NCBI RefSeq assembly: GCF_001665535.1
Contig: NZ_LZSQ01000112.1
Span: 1 to 64,000, forward strand
DNA length: 64,000 nt
Direction: 5' to 3'
Source of the DNA: Mycobacterium sp. 852002-51961_SCH5331710
GTDB taxonomy: Bacteria; Actinomycetota; Actinomycetes; Mycobacteriales; Mycobacteriaceae
Part shown: piece after piece, positions 35,425 through 44,364 of the stretch
Position numbering within the stretch: the stretch's first letter is position 1
Layout: each line of letters starts with the position of its first letter
Program-made: the position numbers and the translations under genes
The notes under the pieces: model-generated
Told to the model about the DNA's origin: nothing
Seen by the model: only the letters and a program-made list of their open reading frames with translations
The model's database searches: none

Positions 35425-36970
35425 CGCCCGTCTTCGGCGCGCGGTACGCCACCGTCTTCGTCTCGAGGTACTGCTCGAAACCCTCGACACCGCACTGCCG
35501 TCCGACACCGCTGCTCTTGAAGCCGCCGAACGGCGCGTCCGCACCGTAGAACATGCCGCCGTTGACCCCGAACGAGCCGGTTCGGATGCGGCGGGCGATC
35601 GCCATCCCCCGCTCCAGGGAGCGCGACGAAACCGCGCCCGCCAAACCGTATGCGCTGTCGTTGGCGATCCGCACCGCTTCGTCATCATCGTCGAACGGCA
35701 GCACGACCAGCACGGGGCCGAACACCTCCTGCTGTGCGATCGCCGCGTCGTTGTCGACGCCGGCGACGACCGTCGGCGCCACAAAGTGTCCGCCGGCCAG
35801 ATGTTCGGGAAGGCCGGCGACGGGCCCACCGCCGGTGATGATCTCGGCACCGGCGGCGCGAGCCTGGTCGATCGCATCGAGAACCCACTGCTTCTGCGCG
35901 GCGCTGATCACCGGACCCACAAGGGTGTCGGGGTTGACCGGATCACCCACCGGCACAGCCTGATAGGCGGCGGTGATGCCGGCGACGGCGTCGTCATAGA
36001 GCGACCGGTGCACGAGCATGCGCGTCGTGGCCGCACACGCCTGCCCCGCGTGAACGCACACCCCGACCGCCGATCCGGTGATCGCCGCGGGAGGGGCGTC
36101 ATCGAGCACGATCGACACGGATTTGCCGCCCAATTCCAGGAACATCCGCTTCATGGTGTCTGCGCCCTGGCGCATCAGCAGCTTGCCCACCCCGGTCGAA
36201 CCGGTGAACGAGATCATGTCGACGCGCGGGTCGGTGCCGAGCAGGCCGGCCACGTCGTTGGACGGTGTGGGCACCACGTTGACGACGCCGGGCGGGATGT
36301 CGGTGTGCTCGGCGATGAGCCGGCCGAGCCGGGTGGCGTTCCACGGTGTGTTCGGATCGGGTTTGAGCACGACGGTGTTTCCGGTCGCGAGCGCGGGTCC
36401 GAGCTTGTTGAGGATCACCTCGATCGGAAAGTTTGACGGCGTGATCGCGGCGACGACGCCGACCGGATCCTTGACCACGGTGCGCACATTGCGATCACCG
36501 AACAGCCCGCCGCCGTCCAGCGTGCGCTCCCATGCGAAGTCGAGCATCAGCCGCGCGGGATAGCGAAGACCGTCCGCCAGCGGCCAATCGAGTTGTGCCG
36601 ATTGCGTTGTCATCACCGGGCAGCCGACCTCGGCGATCAGCTCCTCGCGCAGTTCCTCCTGCTCGCCTTCGATCGCGGCCTGCAACTGGTCGAGGCAATG
36701 CGCACGCAGCCGTCGATTGGTGGCCCAATCGGTCTCGTCGAACGCGCGGCGGGCGGCCGCGATCGCGCGATCCATGTCCTCGGCTTCGGCAGCCGCGGTG
36801 GATCCCAGCAGTCGTCCGGTGGCCGGGCTCAGGTTGTCGAACTGCGCACCAGAGGCTGCCGACACGAGTTGTCCGTCAATGAGCATTCGCGTTTCGGCGC
36901 GACCCGCCGCTCGCTCGCCGATGTCGATGCTGGTCTCGATCCGTTCTGCTGAATTCATGGCGGAGCTCAC
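35408..36970 (-). CDS. Aldehyde dehydrogenase
   Basis: A 520-residue NAD(P)-dependent aldehyde dehydrogenase. GTG 36970 has GAGG seven bases upstream (ATG 36958 is the alternative). The motif TPSNFPIEV, the Glu motif LELGGKSV and the catalytic Cys in HAGQACAATTR are present; EVFGPVLVVLPF follows. It overlaps TetR1 at the 3' ends by 17 bp and is divergent from the CaiB-type CoA transferase with a shared palindrome. It is a second aldehyde dehydrogenase of the region and differs from the one at 31093, so it probably acts at another step. Confidence 0.9.
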   Translation of the reverse strand: MSSAMNSAERIETSIDIGERAAGRAETRMLIDGQLVSAASGAQFDNLSPATGRLLGSTAAAEAEDMDRAIAAARRAFDETDWATNRRLRAHCLDQLQAAIEGEQEELREELIAEVGCPVMTTQSAQLDWPLADGLRYPARLMLDFAWERTLDGGGLFGDRNVRTVVKDPVGVVAAITPSNFPIEVILNKLGPALATGNTVVLKPDPNTPWNATRLGRLIAEHTDIPPGVVNVVPTPSNDVAGLLGTDPRVDMISFTGSTGVGKLLMRQGADTMKRMFLELGGKSVSIVLDDAPPAAITGSAVGVCVHAGQACAATTRMLVHRSLYDDAVAGITAAYQAVPVGDPVNPDTLVGPVISAAQKQWVLDAIDQARAAGAEIITGGGPVAGLPEHLAGGHFVAPTVVAGVDNDAAIAQQEVFGPVLVVLPFDDDDEAVRIANDSAYGLAGAVSSRSLERGMAIARRIRTGSFGVNGGMFYGADAPFGGFKSSGVGRQCGVEGFEQYLETKTVAYRAPKTGVTPPR

Positions 36971-37005
36971 CCAGCTACCTCGTAGACTCTCATTGCGGGA
37001 CGACT

Positions 37006-37024
37006 AACTGTAATGTTTACAGTA
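37006..37024. promoter_or_regulatory. 19-bp palindrome, regulon site 6
   Basis: AACTGTAATGTTTACAGTA matches at 15 of 16 positions. It lies in the 95-bp gap between the divergent aldehyde dehydrogenase and CoA transferase genes. Confidence 0.75.
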
Positions 37025-37065
37025 AGTTTATTCAACAGCCGGAGCGCCGGTACGAGGGAGCCGAT

Positions 37066-38292
37066 TTGGTCAAGGTCATGGAGGGCGTGCGCGTCCTCGA
37101 GGTCGCACAATTCACGTTCGTTCCGGCGGCGGGAGCGATCCTCGCCGATTGGGGGGCCGACGTCATCAAGGTCGAGCATCCGGTGCGCGGTGACACCCAG
37201 CGCGGTTTCATCAACATGGGCGGCTTCCAACTCGACCCGAACCGCCATCCCCTGATCGAGCACCCCAATCGCGGAAAGCGCAGCGTCGGTATCGACGTCT
37301 CGACGCCGGAAGGTCAGGAGGTGCTCTACGAGATCGCCAAGACCTCGGACGTTTTTCTCACCAATTACCTCCCCGCGCAACGGCAGAAGAACAAGTTCGA
37401 CATCGAGCACATCCGCGCGGCGAACCCGGACATCATCTATGCGCGCGGCAGTGCGTACGGCGACAAGGGGCCCGAGCGTGACACCGGCGGTTTCGACGGC
37501 ACCGCATTCTGGACGCGCAGCGGGGTCGGGCACGCCTTGACTCCCGAGGAGATCGGCGGCGCACTGTCGCAGGGCATCCCGGCCTTCGGCGACTCGATCG
37601 GCGGAATGAACATCGCGGGCGGGATCTCGGCCGCGCTGTTTCACCGGTTGCGCACCGGTGAGGCGATCGAACTCGACGTCTCTCTGCTGAGCACAGCGTG
37701 GTGGGCCGGCGGGGCCAGCATGACACAGGGTATGGAGACCGGCGAGACCATGCGTTCGCTGATGCCGGATGCGGCGGGTCCGAGCGTGAACCCGTTCATG
37801 GCCAACTACCTGACCTCCGACGGCGGCACGATCAACCTGTGCATCGTGAGCCCGACGGGGTACATCCGTGACGCGTTCGAGCACTTGGAACTGCCGGAGC
37901 TCGCCGACGATCCGCGCTTCTGCGACGTGATGCCTTTGATCGAGAACGCCGCGGCGGCAGTCGAATTGATCCGGGAGAAGATCGGCAGCAAGCCGTTCGA
38001 GTACTGGCGTCAGCGCTTGAAGACGATGAAGGGCCAGTGGGCGCCCGTCCAGAGCTTCCTCGATCTGGCCACCGACGAGCAGGCGCTCGCCAACGACATG
38101 GTCGTCGAGGTGGAGGCGGCCGACGGGGGTGAGCCGTTCAAGGTCGTCCGCGGCCCGGTGCAGTTCAACCACGAGCCGCTGGAGACGACGCGCGCGCCGC
38201 AGGCCAGCGAGCACACCGAGCTGGTGCTGATGGACATCGGAATGGACTGGGACCGCATCGAGGCGCTCAAGGAAAAGGGCGCCATCGCATAA
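37066..38292 (+). CDS. CaiB/BaiF-family CoA transferase
   Basis: A 408-residue class III CoA transferase. TTG 37066 is chosen because GAGGGAG lies five bases upstream; ATG 37078 would be too far. The N-terminal AGAILADWGADVIKVEHPVRGD is the family hallmark, and the catalytic Asp lies in ELDVSLLSTAWW near residue 205. Such enzymes move CoA between organic acids without ATP. It may activate a pathway acid using an abundant CoA thioester. A dispersed repeat lies between it and the convergent molybdoenzyme gene. Confidence 0.92.
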   Translation: MVKVMEGVRVLEVAQFTFVPAAGAILADWGADVIKVEHPVRGDTQRGFINMGGFQLDPNRHPLIEHPNRGKRSVGIDVSTPEGQEVLYEIAKTSDVFLTNYLPAQRQKNKFDIEHIRAANPDIIYARGSAYGDKGPERDTGGFDGTAFWTRSGVGHALTPEEIGGALSQGIPAFGDSIGGMNIAGGISAALFHRLRTGEAIELDVSLLSTAWWAGGASMTQGMETGETMRSLMPDAAGPSVNPFMANYLTSDGGTINLCIVSPTGYIRDAFEHLELPELADDPRFCDVMPLIENAAAAVELIREKIGSKPFEYWRQRLKTMKGQWAPVQSFLDLATDEQALANDMVVEVEAADGGEPFKVVRGPVQFNHEPLETTRAPQASEHTELVLMDIGMDWDRIEALKEKGAIA

Positions 38293-38306
38293 CCGACCTC
38301 AATTCC

Positions 38307-38432
38307 GCGAGCGTGCGTGTTTGCACACGACACGCCAGTCTTTCTGGCCACTTTACGCACGGTCGCTGGACGCCGACGGTGCACAAGGTGCTGCTATTGC
38401 GCGGTGTGTCGTGTGCAAACACGCACGCTCGC
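38307..38432. repeat. Dispersed inverted-repeat element, copy C (126 bp, best preserved)
   Basis: Arms 38307-38333 and 38406-38432 are perfect 27-bp inverted repeats (GCGAGCGTGCGTGTTTGCAC... and its complement) around a 72-bp centre. It fills the gap between the convergent CoA transferase and molybdoenzyme genes. Transcripts from either side would form a very stable stem. Confidence 0.9.
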
Positions 38433-38437
38433 GCTTA

Positions 38438-40624
38438 CTAGTTAGCCCGCTCGACGCGGATCGGCACACCCGTCAGCCACGCCATACCCGACAGCGCCTC
38501 GACGTCGTCGGGGTCGCTGGACGTCAGCTGGTTGACGTTCGCGCCGCCGGCGCGGTTGGCCAGCCGCCAACTGCCGGTTCCCTTGTGCCCCCAGCCGTGT
38601 GGCACCGCGACGACGCCGGGCACGAGGTCCTTCGTCGTCGACACCGGAACCGTGATGGCACCGTACGGCGACGAGATCCGCGCCTCGTCGCCGTCGAGGA
38701 TGTTGCGCTCGGCCGCGTCATCGACATGCATCAGCGCATGCTGGCGACGGTCGCCGCGCATCAACAACGGCGAATTGTGCATCCAGGAATTCTCCGACCG
38801 CGGCTCGCGCAGGCCGATCATCCGCAGCGAGAAGCCGTCGGGCAGTTTCCGCTGTGACAGCTTGTCGACCTCGGCGGCGATCCCCGGGTGTGCCAGCCGA
38901 ACCCGGCGCGACAGGTAACCGATGGCATCGCGCAGCACGCCCGTTCGGATGTTGGGTGCGACCACGACGCCGTGCGGATGCTCCTCGGTCAGCCGTCGCA
39001 GCGACAACCCGCCACGACGCAACCCGAACCTGTCGCCGCCCTCGGACATTCGCACCAGCGCATCGATCATCGCGCGCGGCGACGCGTCGAAACCAAACAG
39101 CCCCAGAACCTTTCGCACACCGGCGAACGCCGCGAAGGCGGGCACGCGTCGGGCCAGCCGTCGGGCCAGGTCCTCGGCGATGTCCCACTCCCCTCGCGCC
39201 TCACCCACCGGCGCGAGGACGGCTTCGGTCGCTTGACGGAAGGGCGTGGCCTGAAAACCCTGGAATGTGTACGGGAAATCGTCGCGTTCGTACATCGTCG
39301 TGACGGGCAGGATGTAGTCGCACTGCGCGCTGGTCTCGGTGACGTAGAAGTCGAGCGCGACGGAGAGCTCCAGTTCACCGAACGCCGCCTCGAGTTCCTC
39401 ACCGTTGGGTACCGACAGCACTGGATTGCCTGCCGAGACGAACAACGCGCGGATCCGGCGGTCGCCGGGTGTCGTGATCTCCTTGGCCATCAGCGCTGCG
39501 GGCTCCGAACCGATCGCACTGGGGGTTCCGCTGATGCGCGAGCGCTTGCGCCGATACGAGCGCCGCATGACCGCGCCCATCGCGACGTTCTGCCATCTCT
39601 GGCCGACGGTGTGCATCGAGCTGAACACCGATCCGCCCGGCACATCGAGGTTGCCCGCCATCAGGTTCACCGCATCGATCAGGTACGTCGTCAGCGTGCC
39701 GTGGCTGCCGACGCAGGTGCCGAGCCGGCCGTAGACCGCCGCCCGCGGCGTGTTCACCAGGTCGCGCGCCAACGCCCGCACGCTGTCCGCATCTATCCCG
39801 GTCGAAGCGGACGTCGACTCCGGGCCGAACGGTCGGCACAGCGACGTCAGCCAGTCGACGCCGTCGGCCTTGCGTTTCACCGCGGCGACGTCGACCAGTC
39901 CTTCGGCGAACATCACGTTCAGCAGCGAGAGCAGCAGCAGGGAGTCGGTATCCGGCACGATGCCGAGCCATTCGAACGCCACGGCGGTCTCGCTGCGTCG
40001 CGGGTCGACGATCACCACGCGCCCACCACGTTTGACGATGTCGTGCATGCGGTCCTTGATCCGTGGCGCCGTCAGGAAGCTCCCGTGCGACACAACGGGA
40101 TTCGCGCCCATCATGACCAGAAGGTCAGTGCGCGTCAGGTCCGGTATCGGGACCGACGTCGGCACCCCGTAGAGCAGCTGGCTGGCGATGAGCCTGCTGT
40201 TGGTGTCCTGCGAAGACGCGGTGAAGTAGTGGCCGTGGCGGCCGAGGCCCTTCATGAACAGCAGCGCCGCGAAGGTGTGGGCATAGCTGAACGCGCCCGG
40301 GTTGCCCATGTACCAGCCAACCGCGCCGGAACCGTCACGGCGCAGGATCGTCGAAAGCCGGCCCGCGATGTCGTCCATCGCCTCGTCCCACGTCACCTCT
40401 TCGAAGCCCGACGGCCCGCGGCGCAGCGGCCGCGTCACCCGATCCGGATCGTTGACGACCTCGGTGAACGCGATGCCCTTCTGACAGGCGAAACCGGCCG
40501 AGAGCGGGTGGTCCTTGTCGGGCCGCAGCGCCACCAGGCGGCCATCCTCGACCGTCGCGATCATTCCGCACAACGGCTCGCAGATCCGGCAGAAGGTCGG
40601 CTTGTTCTCGATGACCGGGGCCAC
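38438..40624 (-). CDS. Molybdopterin oxidoreductase, DMSO-reductase family
   Basis: A 728-residue Mo/W-bis-MGD enzyme starting at GTG 40624. The [4Fe-4S] ligands C12, C15, C19 and C47 are in FCRICEPLCGM and ACQKG. Typical segments VMMGANPVVSH and VDPRRSETA (MGD binding) and a C-terminal beta-barrel domain (HGWGHKGTG) follow. No twin-arginine signal is seen, so it is likely cytoplasmic. Some relatives hydroxylate steroid side chains or act as formate dehydrogenase-like enzymes; the activity here is unknown. It is divergent from the lipid-transfer/thiolase-like gene with a shared palindrome. Confidence 0.9.
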   Translation of the reverse strand: MAPVIENKPTFCRICEPLCGMIATVEDGRLVALRPDKDHPLSAGFACQKGIAFTEVVNDPDRVTRPLRRGPSGFEEVTWDEAMDDIAGRLSTILRRDGSGAVGWYMGNPGAFSYAHTFAALLFMKGLGRHGHYFTASSQDTNSRLIASQLLYGVPTSVPIPDLTRTDLLVMMGANPVVSHGSFLTAPRIKDRMHDIVKRGGRVVIVDPRRSETAVAFEWLGIVPDTDSLLLLSLLNVMFAEGLVDVAAVKRKADGVDWLTSLCRPFGPESTSASTGIDADSVRALARDLVNTPRAAVYGRLGTCVGSHGTLTTYLIDAVNLMAGNLDVPGGSVFSSMHTVGQRWQNVAMGAVMRRSYRRKRSRISGTPSAIGSEPAALMAKEITTPGDRRIRALFVSAGNPVLSVPNGEELEAAFGELELSVALDFYVTETSAQCDYILPVTTMYERDDFPYTFQGFQATPFRQATEAVLAPVGEARGEWDIAEDLARRLARRVPAFAAFAGVRKVLGLFGFDASPRAMIDALVRMSEGGDRFGLRRGGLSLRRLTEEHPHGVVVAPNIRTGVLRDAIGYLSRRVRLAHPGIAAEVDKLSQRKLPDGFSLRMIGLREPRSENSWMHNSPLLMRGDRRQHALMHVDDAAERNILDGDEARISSPYGAITVPVSTTKDLVPGVVAVPHGWGHKGTGSWRLANRAGGANVNQLTSSDPDDVEALSGMAWLTGVPIRVERAN

Positions 40625-40635
40625 GCCGATTACGA

Positions 40636-40654
40636 TACTGTAAGAGTTACAGTT
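40636..40654. promoter_or_regulatory. 19-bp palindrome, regulon site 7
   Basis: TACTGTAAGAGTTACAGTT matches at 15 of 16 positions. It sits 11 bases from the molybdoenzyme GTG and 36 bases upstream of the thiolase-like ATG, in a 66-bp divergent gap. Confidence 0.75.
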
Positions 40655-40690
40655 ACACGTCGGATCGGCGTTGACCAGAGAGGCTCAGGC

Positions 40691-41836
40691 ATGCACGACG
40701 TGGCGATCATCGGTGTCGGACTGCACCCCTTCGGCCGCTTCGAAGGCAAGTCCGCTATGGAGATGGGCGTCGACGCGATCTTCGCCGCCGTCGCCGACGC
40801 CGGTGTGGAGTGGAAAGACATTCAGTTCGCCACCGGAGGCAGCTGGACGGTCGCCAACCCGGACGCGATCGTCGGCATGGTCGGCCTGTCCGGTATCCCG
40901 TTCACCAACGTGTTCAACGCCTGCGCCACCGCCGCCAGTGCCGCCAAGGCGTGTGCCGACGGAATCCGCTTGGGCGACTACGACATCGGCATCGCGATCG
41001 GACTGGACAAGCATCCACGCGGTGCCTTCACCGAAGATCCCGCCCTGGTCGGCATGCCGCGGTGGTACGCCGAGAACGGCCAGTACCTGACGACCCAGTT
41101 CTTCGGGATGAAGGCCAACCGCTACCTGCATCAGCACGGCATCTCTGCGCAGACGCTGGCCAAGGTGGCGGCCAAGAACTTCCGCAACGGCGCGCTGAAC
41201 CCCAACGCGTTCCGGCGCAAGCCCATCCCCGAGGACCAGATCCTCAACTCCACGATGCTCAACTATCCGCTCACGCAGTACATGTTCTGCGCACCCGACG
41301 AGGGCGCAGCGGCCGTCGTGATGTGCCGTGCCGACATCGCCGAGCGCTACACGTCCAAGCCGGTGTACCTGAGGGCCGTCGAGGTCCGCACCCGCAAATA
41401 CGGTGCTTACGAGGTCAACACGACGTTCGCGCCCGTCGAGGAGGATGTCGCACCGACCGTCTACGCCGCGAAGGCGGCCTTCGAGAAGGCCGGGGTGGCA
41501 CCACAGGACGTCGACGTCATCCAGTTGCAGGACACGGACGCCGGCGCCGAGATCATCCACATGGCCGAGTGCGGCTTCTGCGCCGACGGGGACCAGGAGA
41601 AATTGCTCGCCGACGGGGCCACCGAGATCACCGGCTCTCTGCCGATCAACACCGACGGCGGCCTGATCGCCAACGGCGAGCCGATCGGCGCGTCGGGTCT
41701 GCGTCAGATTCACGAGTTGGTGCGTCAGCTCCGCGGCGAGGCCGGCGACCGCCAGGTGCCCGGCGAACCGAAGGTGGGCTTCGCCCAGCTCTACGGCGCA
41801 CCCGGTACCGCCGCCGCGACGATCCTCACGCGGTGA
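40691..41836 (+). CDS. Thiolase-fold lipid-transfer-like protein (SCP-x/Ltp family)
   Basis: A 381-residue thiolase-superfamily protein. The first half holds the nucleophile-type segment VFNACATAASAAKA (C78). The C-terminal His loop, normally GHPxGATG, reads ANGEPIGASG with Glu for His. The end segment GFAQLYGAPGTAAATIL replaces the second-Cys loop CxGGG of thiolases. This pattern fits non-thiolytic lipid-transfer proteins, including Ltp2-type retro-aldolases that cleave steroid side chains, rather than a thiolase. Ltp2 enzymes need a DUF35 partner, which was not found in this window. An upstream palindrome (40636) places it in the regulon. Confidence 0.85.
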   Translation: MHDVAIIGVGLHPFGRFEGKSAMEMGVDAIFAAVADAGVEWKDIQFATGGSWTVANPDAIVGMVGLSGIPFTNVFNACATAASAAKACADGIRLGDYDIGIAIGLDKHPRGAFTEDPALVGMPRWYAENGQYLTTQFFGMKANRYLHQHGISAQTLAKVAAKNFRNGALNPNAFRRKPIPEDQILNSTMLNYPLTQYMFCAPDEGAAAVVMCRADIAERYTSKPVYLRAVEVRTRKYGAYEVNTTFAPVEEDVAPTVYAAKAAFEKAGVAPQDVDVIQLQDTDAGAEIIHMAECGFCADGDQEKLLADGATEITGSLPINTDGGLIANGEPIGASGLRQIHELVRQLRGEAGDRQVPGEPKVGFAQLYGAPGTAAATILTR

Positions 41837-41928
41837 CCCTGAGTCGGGCACCCGAGTAGTACTCGCGCGAAAGGAGTGCGGGCGTGGCAGAGTGCGCATA
41901 GCGTGACGTTCCACGAACAGGAGCCAGC

Positions 41929-42753
41929 ATGCCCACGATCACCACGAGCGACGGCGTCGAAATCTTCTTCAAGGACTGGGGTTCGGGCCAGCCGATCGTG
42001 TTCAGTCACGGATGGCCGCTGTCGGCCGACGACTGGGACACGCAGATGCTGTTCTTCCTGCAGCACGGGTACCGCGTCGTTGCGCATGACCGCCGCGGGC
42101 ACGGCAGGTCGGCGCAGGTTGCCGACGGTCACGACATGGACCACTACGCAGACGATCTCGCGGCCGTCGTCGAGCACCTCGACCTGCATGACGCGGTGCA
42201 CATCGGCCATTCGACCGGCGGCGGTGAGGTGGCGCGCTACCTCGCGCGACACGGTCAGGAGCGAGCGGCCAAGGCGGTCCTGATCAGCTCCGTGCCGCCG
42301 ATCATGGTCAAGACCGACGCCAACCCCGGCGGGCTGCCGAAGGAGGTGTTCGACGATCTGCAGGCGCAGCTTGCGGCGAACCGGTCGGAGTTTTACCGCT
42401 CGCTGGCCGCGGGCCCGTTCTACGGATTCAACCGCCCCGGCGTGGAGCCGTCGGAGGCGATCATCGAGAACTGGTGGCGCCAGGGCATGATGGGCGGCGC
42501 CAAGGCGCATTACGACGGTATCGTCGCGTTCTCGCAGACCGATTTCACCGAGGACCTGAAGAAGATCACGATCCCCGTTCTGGTGATGCACGGCGACGAC
42601 GACCAGATCGTCCCGTACGAGGATTCGGGACCGCTGTCGGCGAAGCTACTGCCGAACGGCACCTTGAAGACGTATCCGGGGTATCCGCACGGGGCGTTCG
42701 TCACCCACCACGACGTCATCAATCCCGACCTGCTCGAGTTCATCCGGTCCTGA
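41929..42753 (+). CDS. Alpha/beta hydrolase (non-heme chloroperoxidase/esterase type)
   Basis: A 274-residue alpha/beta hydrolase. The triad is readable as Ser95 in IGHSTGGG, Asp in VMHGDDDQIVP and His in YPHGAFVTHH. The oxyanion segment is VFSHGWPLSADDW. Overall sequence matches the non-heme chloroperoxidase/arylesterase group, whose natural role is usually ester or lactone hydrolysis. AGGAG precedes ATG 41929. The 92-bp gap before it holds no recognised operator, so it may be expressed separately or read through from the thiolase-like gene. Confidence 0.9.
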   Translation: MPTITTSDGVEIFFKDWGSGQPIVFSHGWPLSADDWDTQMLFFLQHGYRVVAHDRRGHGRSAQVADGHDMDHYADDLAAVVEHLDLHDAVHIGHSTGGGEVARYLARHGQERAAKAVLISSVPPIMVKTDANPGGLPKEVFDDLQAQLAANRSEFYRSLAAGPFYGFNRPGVEPSEAIIENWWRQGMMGGAKAHYDGIVAFSQTDFTEDLKKITIPVLVMHGDDDQIVPYEDSGPLSAKLLPNGTLKTYPGYPHGAFVTHHDVINPDLLEFIRS

Positions 42754-42759
42754 TCGGGC

Positions 42760-43248
42760 TCACTTCAGCGCGCGACGCGAGGCCTTCATGATGAGCTTGC
42801 GCACGCGATCCGAGATGTAGACGGCGACAACTCCGTTGAAGACGTCCTCGCGCAGACGTGTCAGCGTCGAGCTCGTGAAGCGCCACTGGCCGTCGAGCTT
42901 CTCGTAGGTCTCGTGGTAATGGCCATAGCCGCGCAGGTTGACGCCGGGCCCGAACCGGACCACGTCCTCGAGCGCCCACACGCCGCGGGCCGTCGTCGGC
43001 GAAGTCAGTTCGATCTCGGGAGCGTGCACCTGGTGCACGGTGGCCTGGTTGCGCAGGCTCTTGCGGGTGAACGCGACGAACTCGTCGGCGCCTTGGATCT
43101 TCTTGCCGCCGGCGGGCGAAGTGTCGCTGAGGAAGTCGTCGGCGAACAGCGATCGCCACGCCGCCCAGTCCTTGGTGTCGAGGAGGCGGCAGTAGCGCGC
43201 CTTCAACTGTTTGATCGCCTCGATCTCGACGAGGTCGGCTTCGGTCAT
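42760..43248 (-). CDS. SnoaL/NTF2-like protein
   Basis: A 162-residue NTF2-superfamily protein (EAIKQLKARYCRLLDTKDW, then RGYGHYHETYEKLDGQWRF near the end), the pattern annotated as nuclear transport factor 2 family in mycobacteria. ATG 43248 overlaps the upstream epimerase stop (ATGA). It is last in a long minus-strand operon. Possible roles are dehydratase/isomerase or ligand binding; no catalytic residue can be assigned. Confidence 0.85.
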   Translation of the reverse strand: MTEADLVEIEAIKQLKARYCRLLDTKDWAAWRSLFADDFLSDTSPAGGKKIQGADEFVAFTRKSLRNQATVHQVHAPEIELTSPTTARGVWALEDVVRFGPGVNLRGYGHYHETYEKLDGQWRFTSSTLTRLREDVFNGVVAVYISDRVRKLIMKASRRALK

Positions 43249-44273
43249 TCGCCAGCCGTCTTTCTTGCCTGTTCGACGTGGAATCGCGCGGCCCGTTCGA
43301 GCGACTCGGCGGTGGGCCGCGGGTGCCAGCCGAGTTCGCGTGTCGCCTTACCGTGGTCCGCGGGCGCCATGATGTGCAACAGGCGAACGCCATTGGTGTT
43401 CATCTGGAACTCGCGGCCGACCAGCCGGGAGAGCTTGTCGCCCAACCAGGCCGACGCATACACCACCGACAGCGGGATCCCGAACCGCGGCGGCTTCGCA
43501 CCGACCGCCCTGGCGGCCGTCGTCAGCAAGTCTCGCATCGGCATGTAGCTCTCGGAGATGATGTAGCGCTCCCCCACCCTGCCGTGTTCGGCGGCGAGCA
43601 GGAAGGCCTCGGCGACGTCTTCGATGCCGACCACCTCGGTGGACACACCTTTGATGTAGGCGGGGATCTTGCCCAACGCGGCGTACCGCACCATCAGTCC
43701 CTGGTGCGGCTGAAAGTCTCGCGGCCCGTACGGATTCGACACGCACATCGCCACCGCGGGCAGACCACGGTCGCGGGCATAGGACAGCACCAGTTCCTCG
43801 GCCTGCCGACGCGACTCGATGTACGCGCCACCCTTGTCGCCCCAGTCGAACGGCATGTCCTCGGTCACCGGCCGACGTCCGTCGCCGAGCGCGATCGTTC
43901 CGATGGTGCTGCAGAACACGAATCGGTGCAGGCCGGCCTTCGCCGCGACGTCGAGCACCCGGCGCAGGCAGTTGACGTTGGTCTCGAACAGCGGTGCCGG
44001 GTCACGCAGATGGAATCGGGTGTCGACGATGCAGTAGTAGACGACGTCGCGGTCGGCCATCGCCGCGCGGAGGGCTTCGTCGTCGTACAGGTCGCCGTAG
44101 CACCGTTCGACGTCGAGGTCGTCGATGGCCACGGTGGAACTCGTCTTGCGCAGATACACGCGCACGTCGTCGCCGCGCTCGACGAGTTTGCGTGTGACGT
44201 GTGAACCGACGAAGCCGCTCGGACCCATCACCAGTGCGCGACGGACGGACGGCGTTGCTGTCGGTTCAGGCAT
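43245..44273 (-). CDS. NAD-dependent epimerase/dehydratase family protein (3-beta-HSD-like)
   Basis: A 342-residue extended SDR. ATG 44273 is chosen because an upstream reading passes through the dispersed repeat (44293-44352) and would start with repeat-encoded residues. The Rossmann motif is GPSGFVGSHVTRKL. The catalytic Tyr is in YIESRRQAEELVL, giving YxxxR in place of YxxxK, and SNPYGPRDFQ follows. Sequence resembles the dihydroflavonol reductase/3-beta-hydroxysteroid dehydrogenase group. The Lys-to-Arg change may alter activity. It is translated with the NTF2-like gene. Confidence 0.85.
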   Translation of the reverse strand: MPEPTATPSVRRALVMGPSGFVGSHVTRKLVERGDDVRVYLRKTSSTVAIDDLDVERCYGDLYDDEALRAAMADRDVVYYCIVDTRFHLRDPAPLFETNVNCLRRVLDVAAKAGLHRFVFCSTIGTIALGDGRRPVTEDMPFDWGDKGGAYIESRRQAEELVLSYARDRGLPAVAMCVSNPYGPRDFQPHQGLMVRYAALGKIPAYIKGVSTEVVGIEDVAEAFLLAAEHGRVGERYIISESYMPMRDLLTTAARAVGAKPPRFGIPLSVVYASAWLGDKLSRLVGREFQMNTNGVRLLHIMAPADHGKATRELGWHPRPTAESLERAARFHVEQARKTAGE

Positions 44274-44292
44274 ATGTGCACCTTCCTCGGGC

Positions 44293-44352
44293 GCGAGCGT
44301 GCGGAAAATGTCGAGGTTACGCGGTGTGTCGTGGGCAAACACGCTCGCTCGC
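44293..44352. repeat. Dispersed inverted-repeat element, copy D (short)
   Basis: A 60-bp derivative: GCGAGCGTGCGG at the left and GGTGTGTCGTGGGCAAACAC...GCTCGC at the right, with most of the centre deleted. It lies between the acyl-CoA dehydrogenase stop (44365) and the epimerase start on the minus strand, interrupting an otherwise tightly packed operon. Confidence 0.75.
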
Positions 44353-44364
44353 CGAAACTCGGCG

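Noticed and set aside
38888..41836. A 982-residue open frame running antisense to the molybdoenzyme gene and into the thiolase-like gene
   Set aside because: Only the part from ATG 40691 has protein-family character; the rest is the high-GC shadow of the molybdoenzyme.
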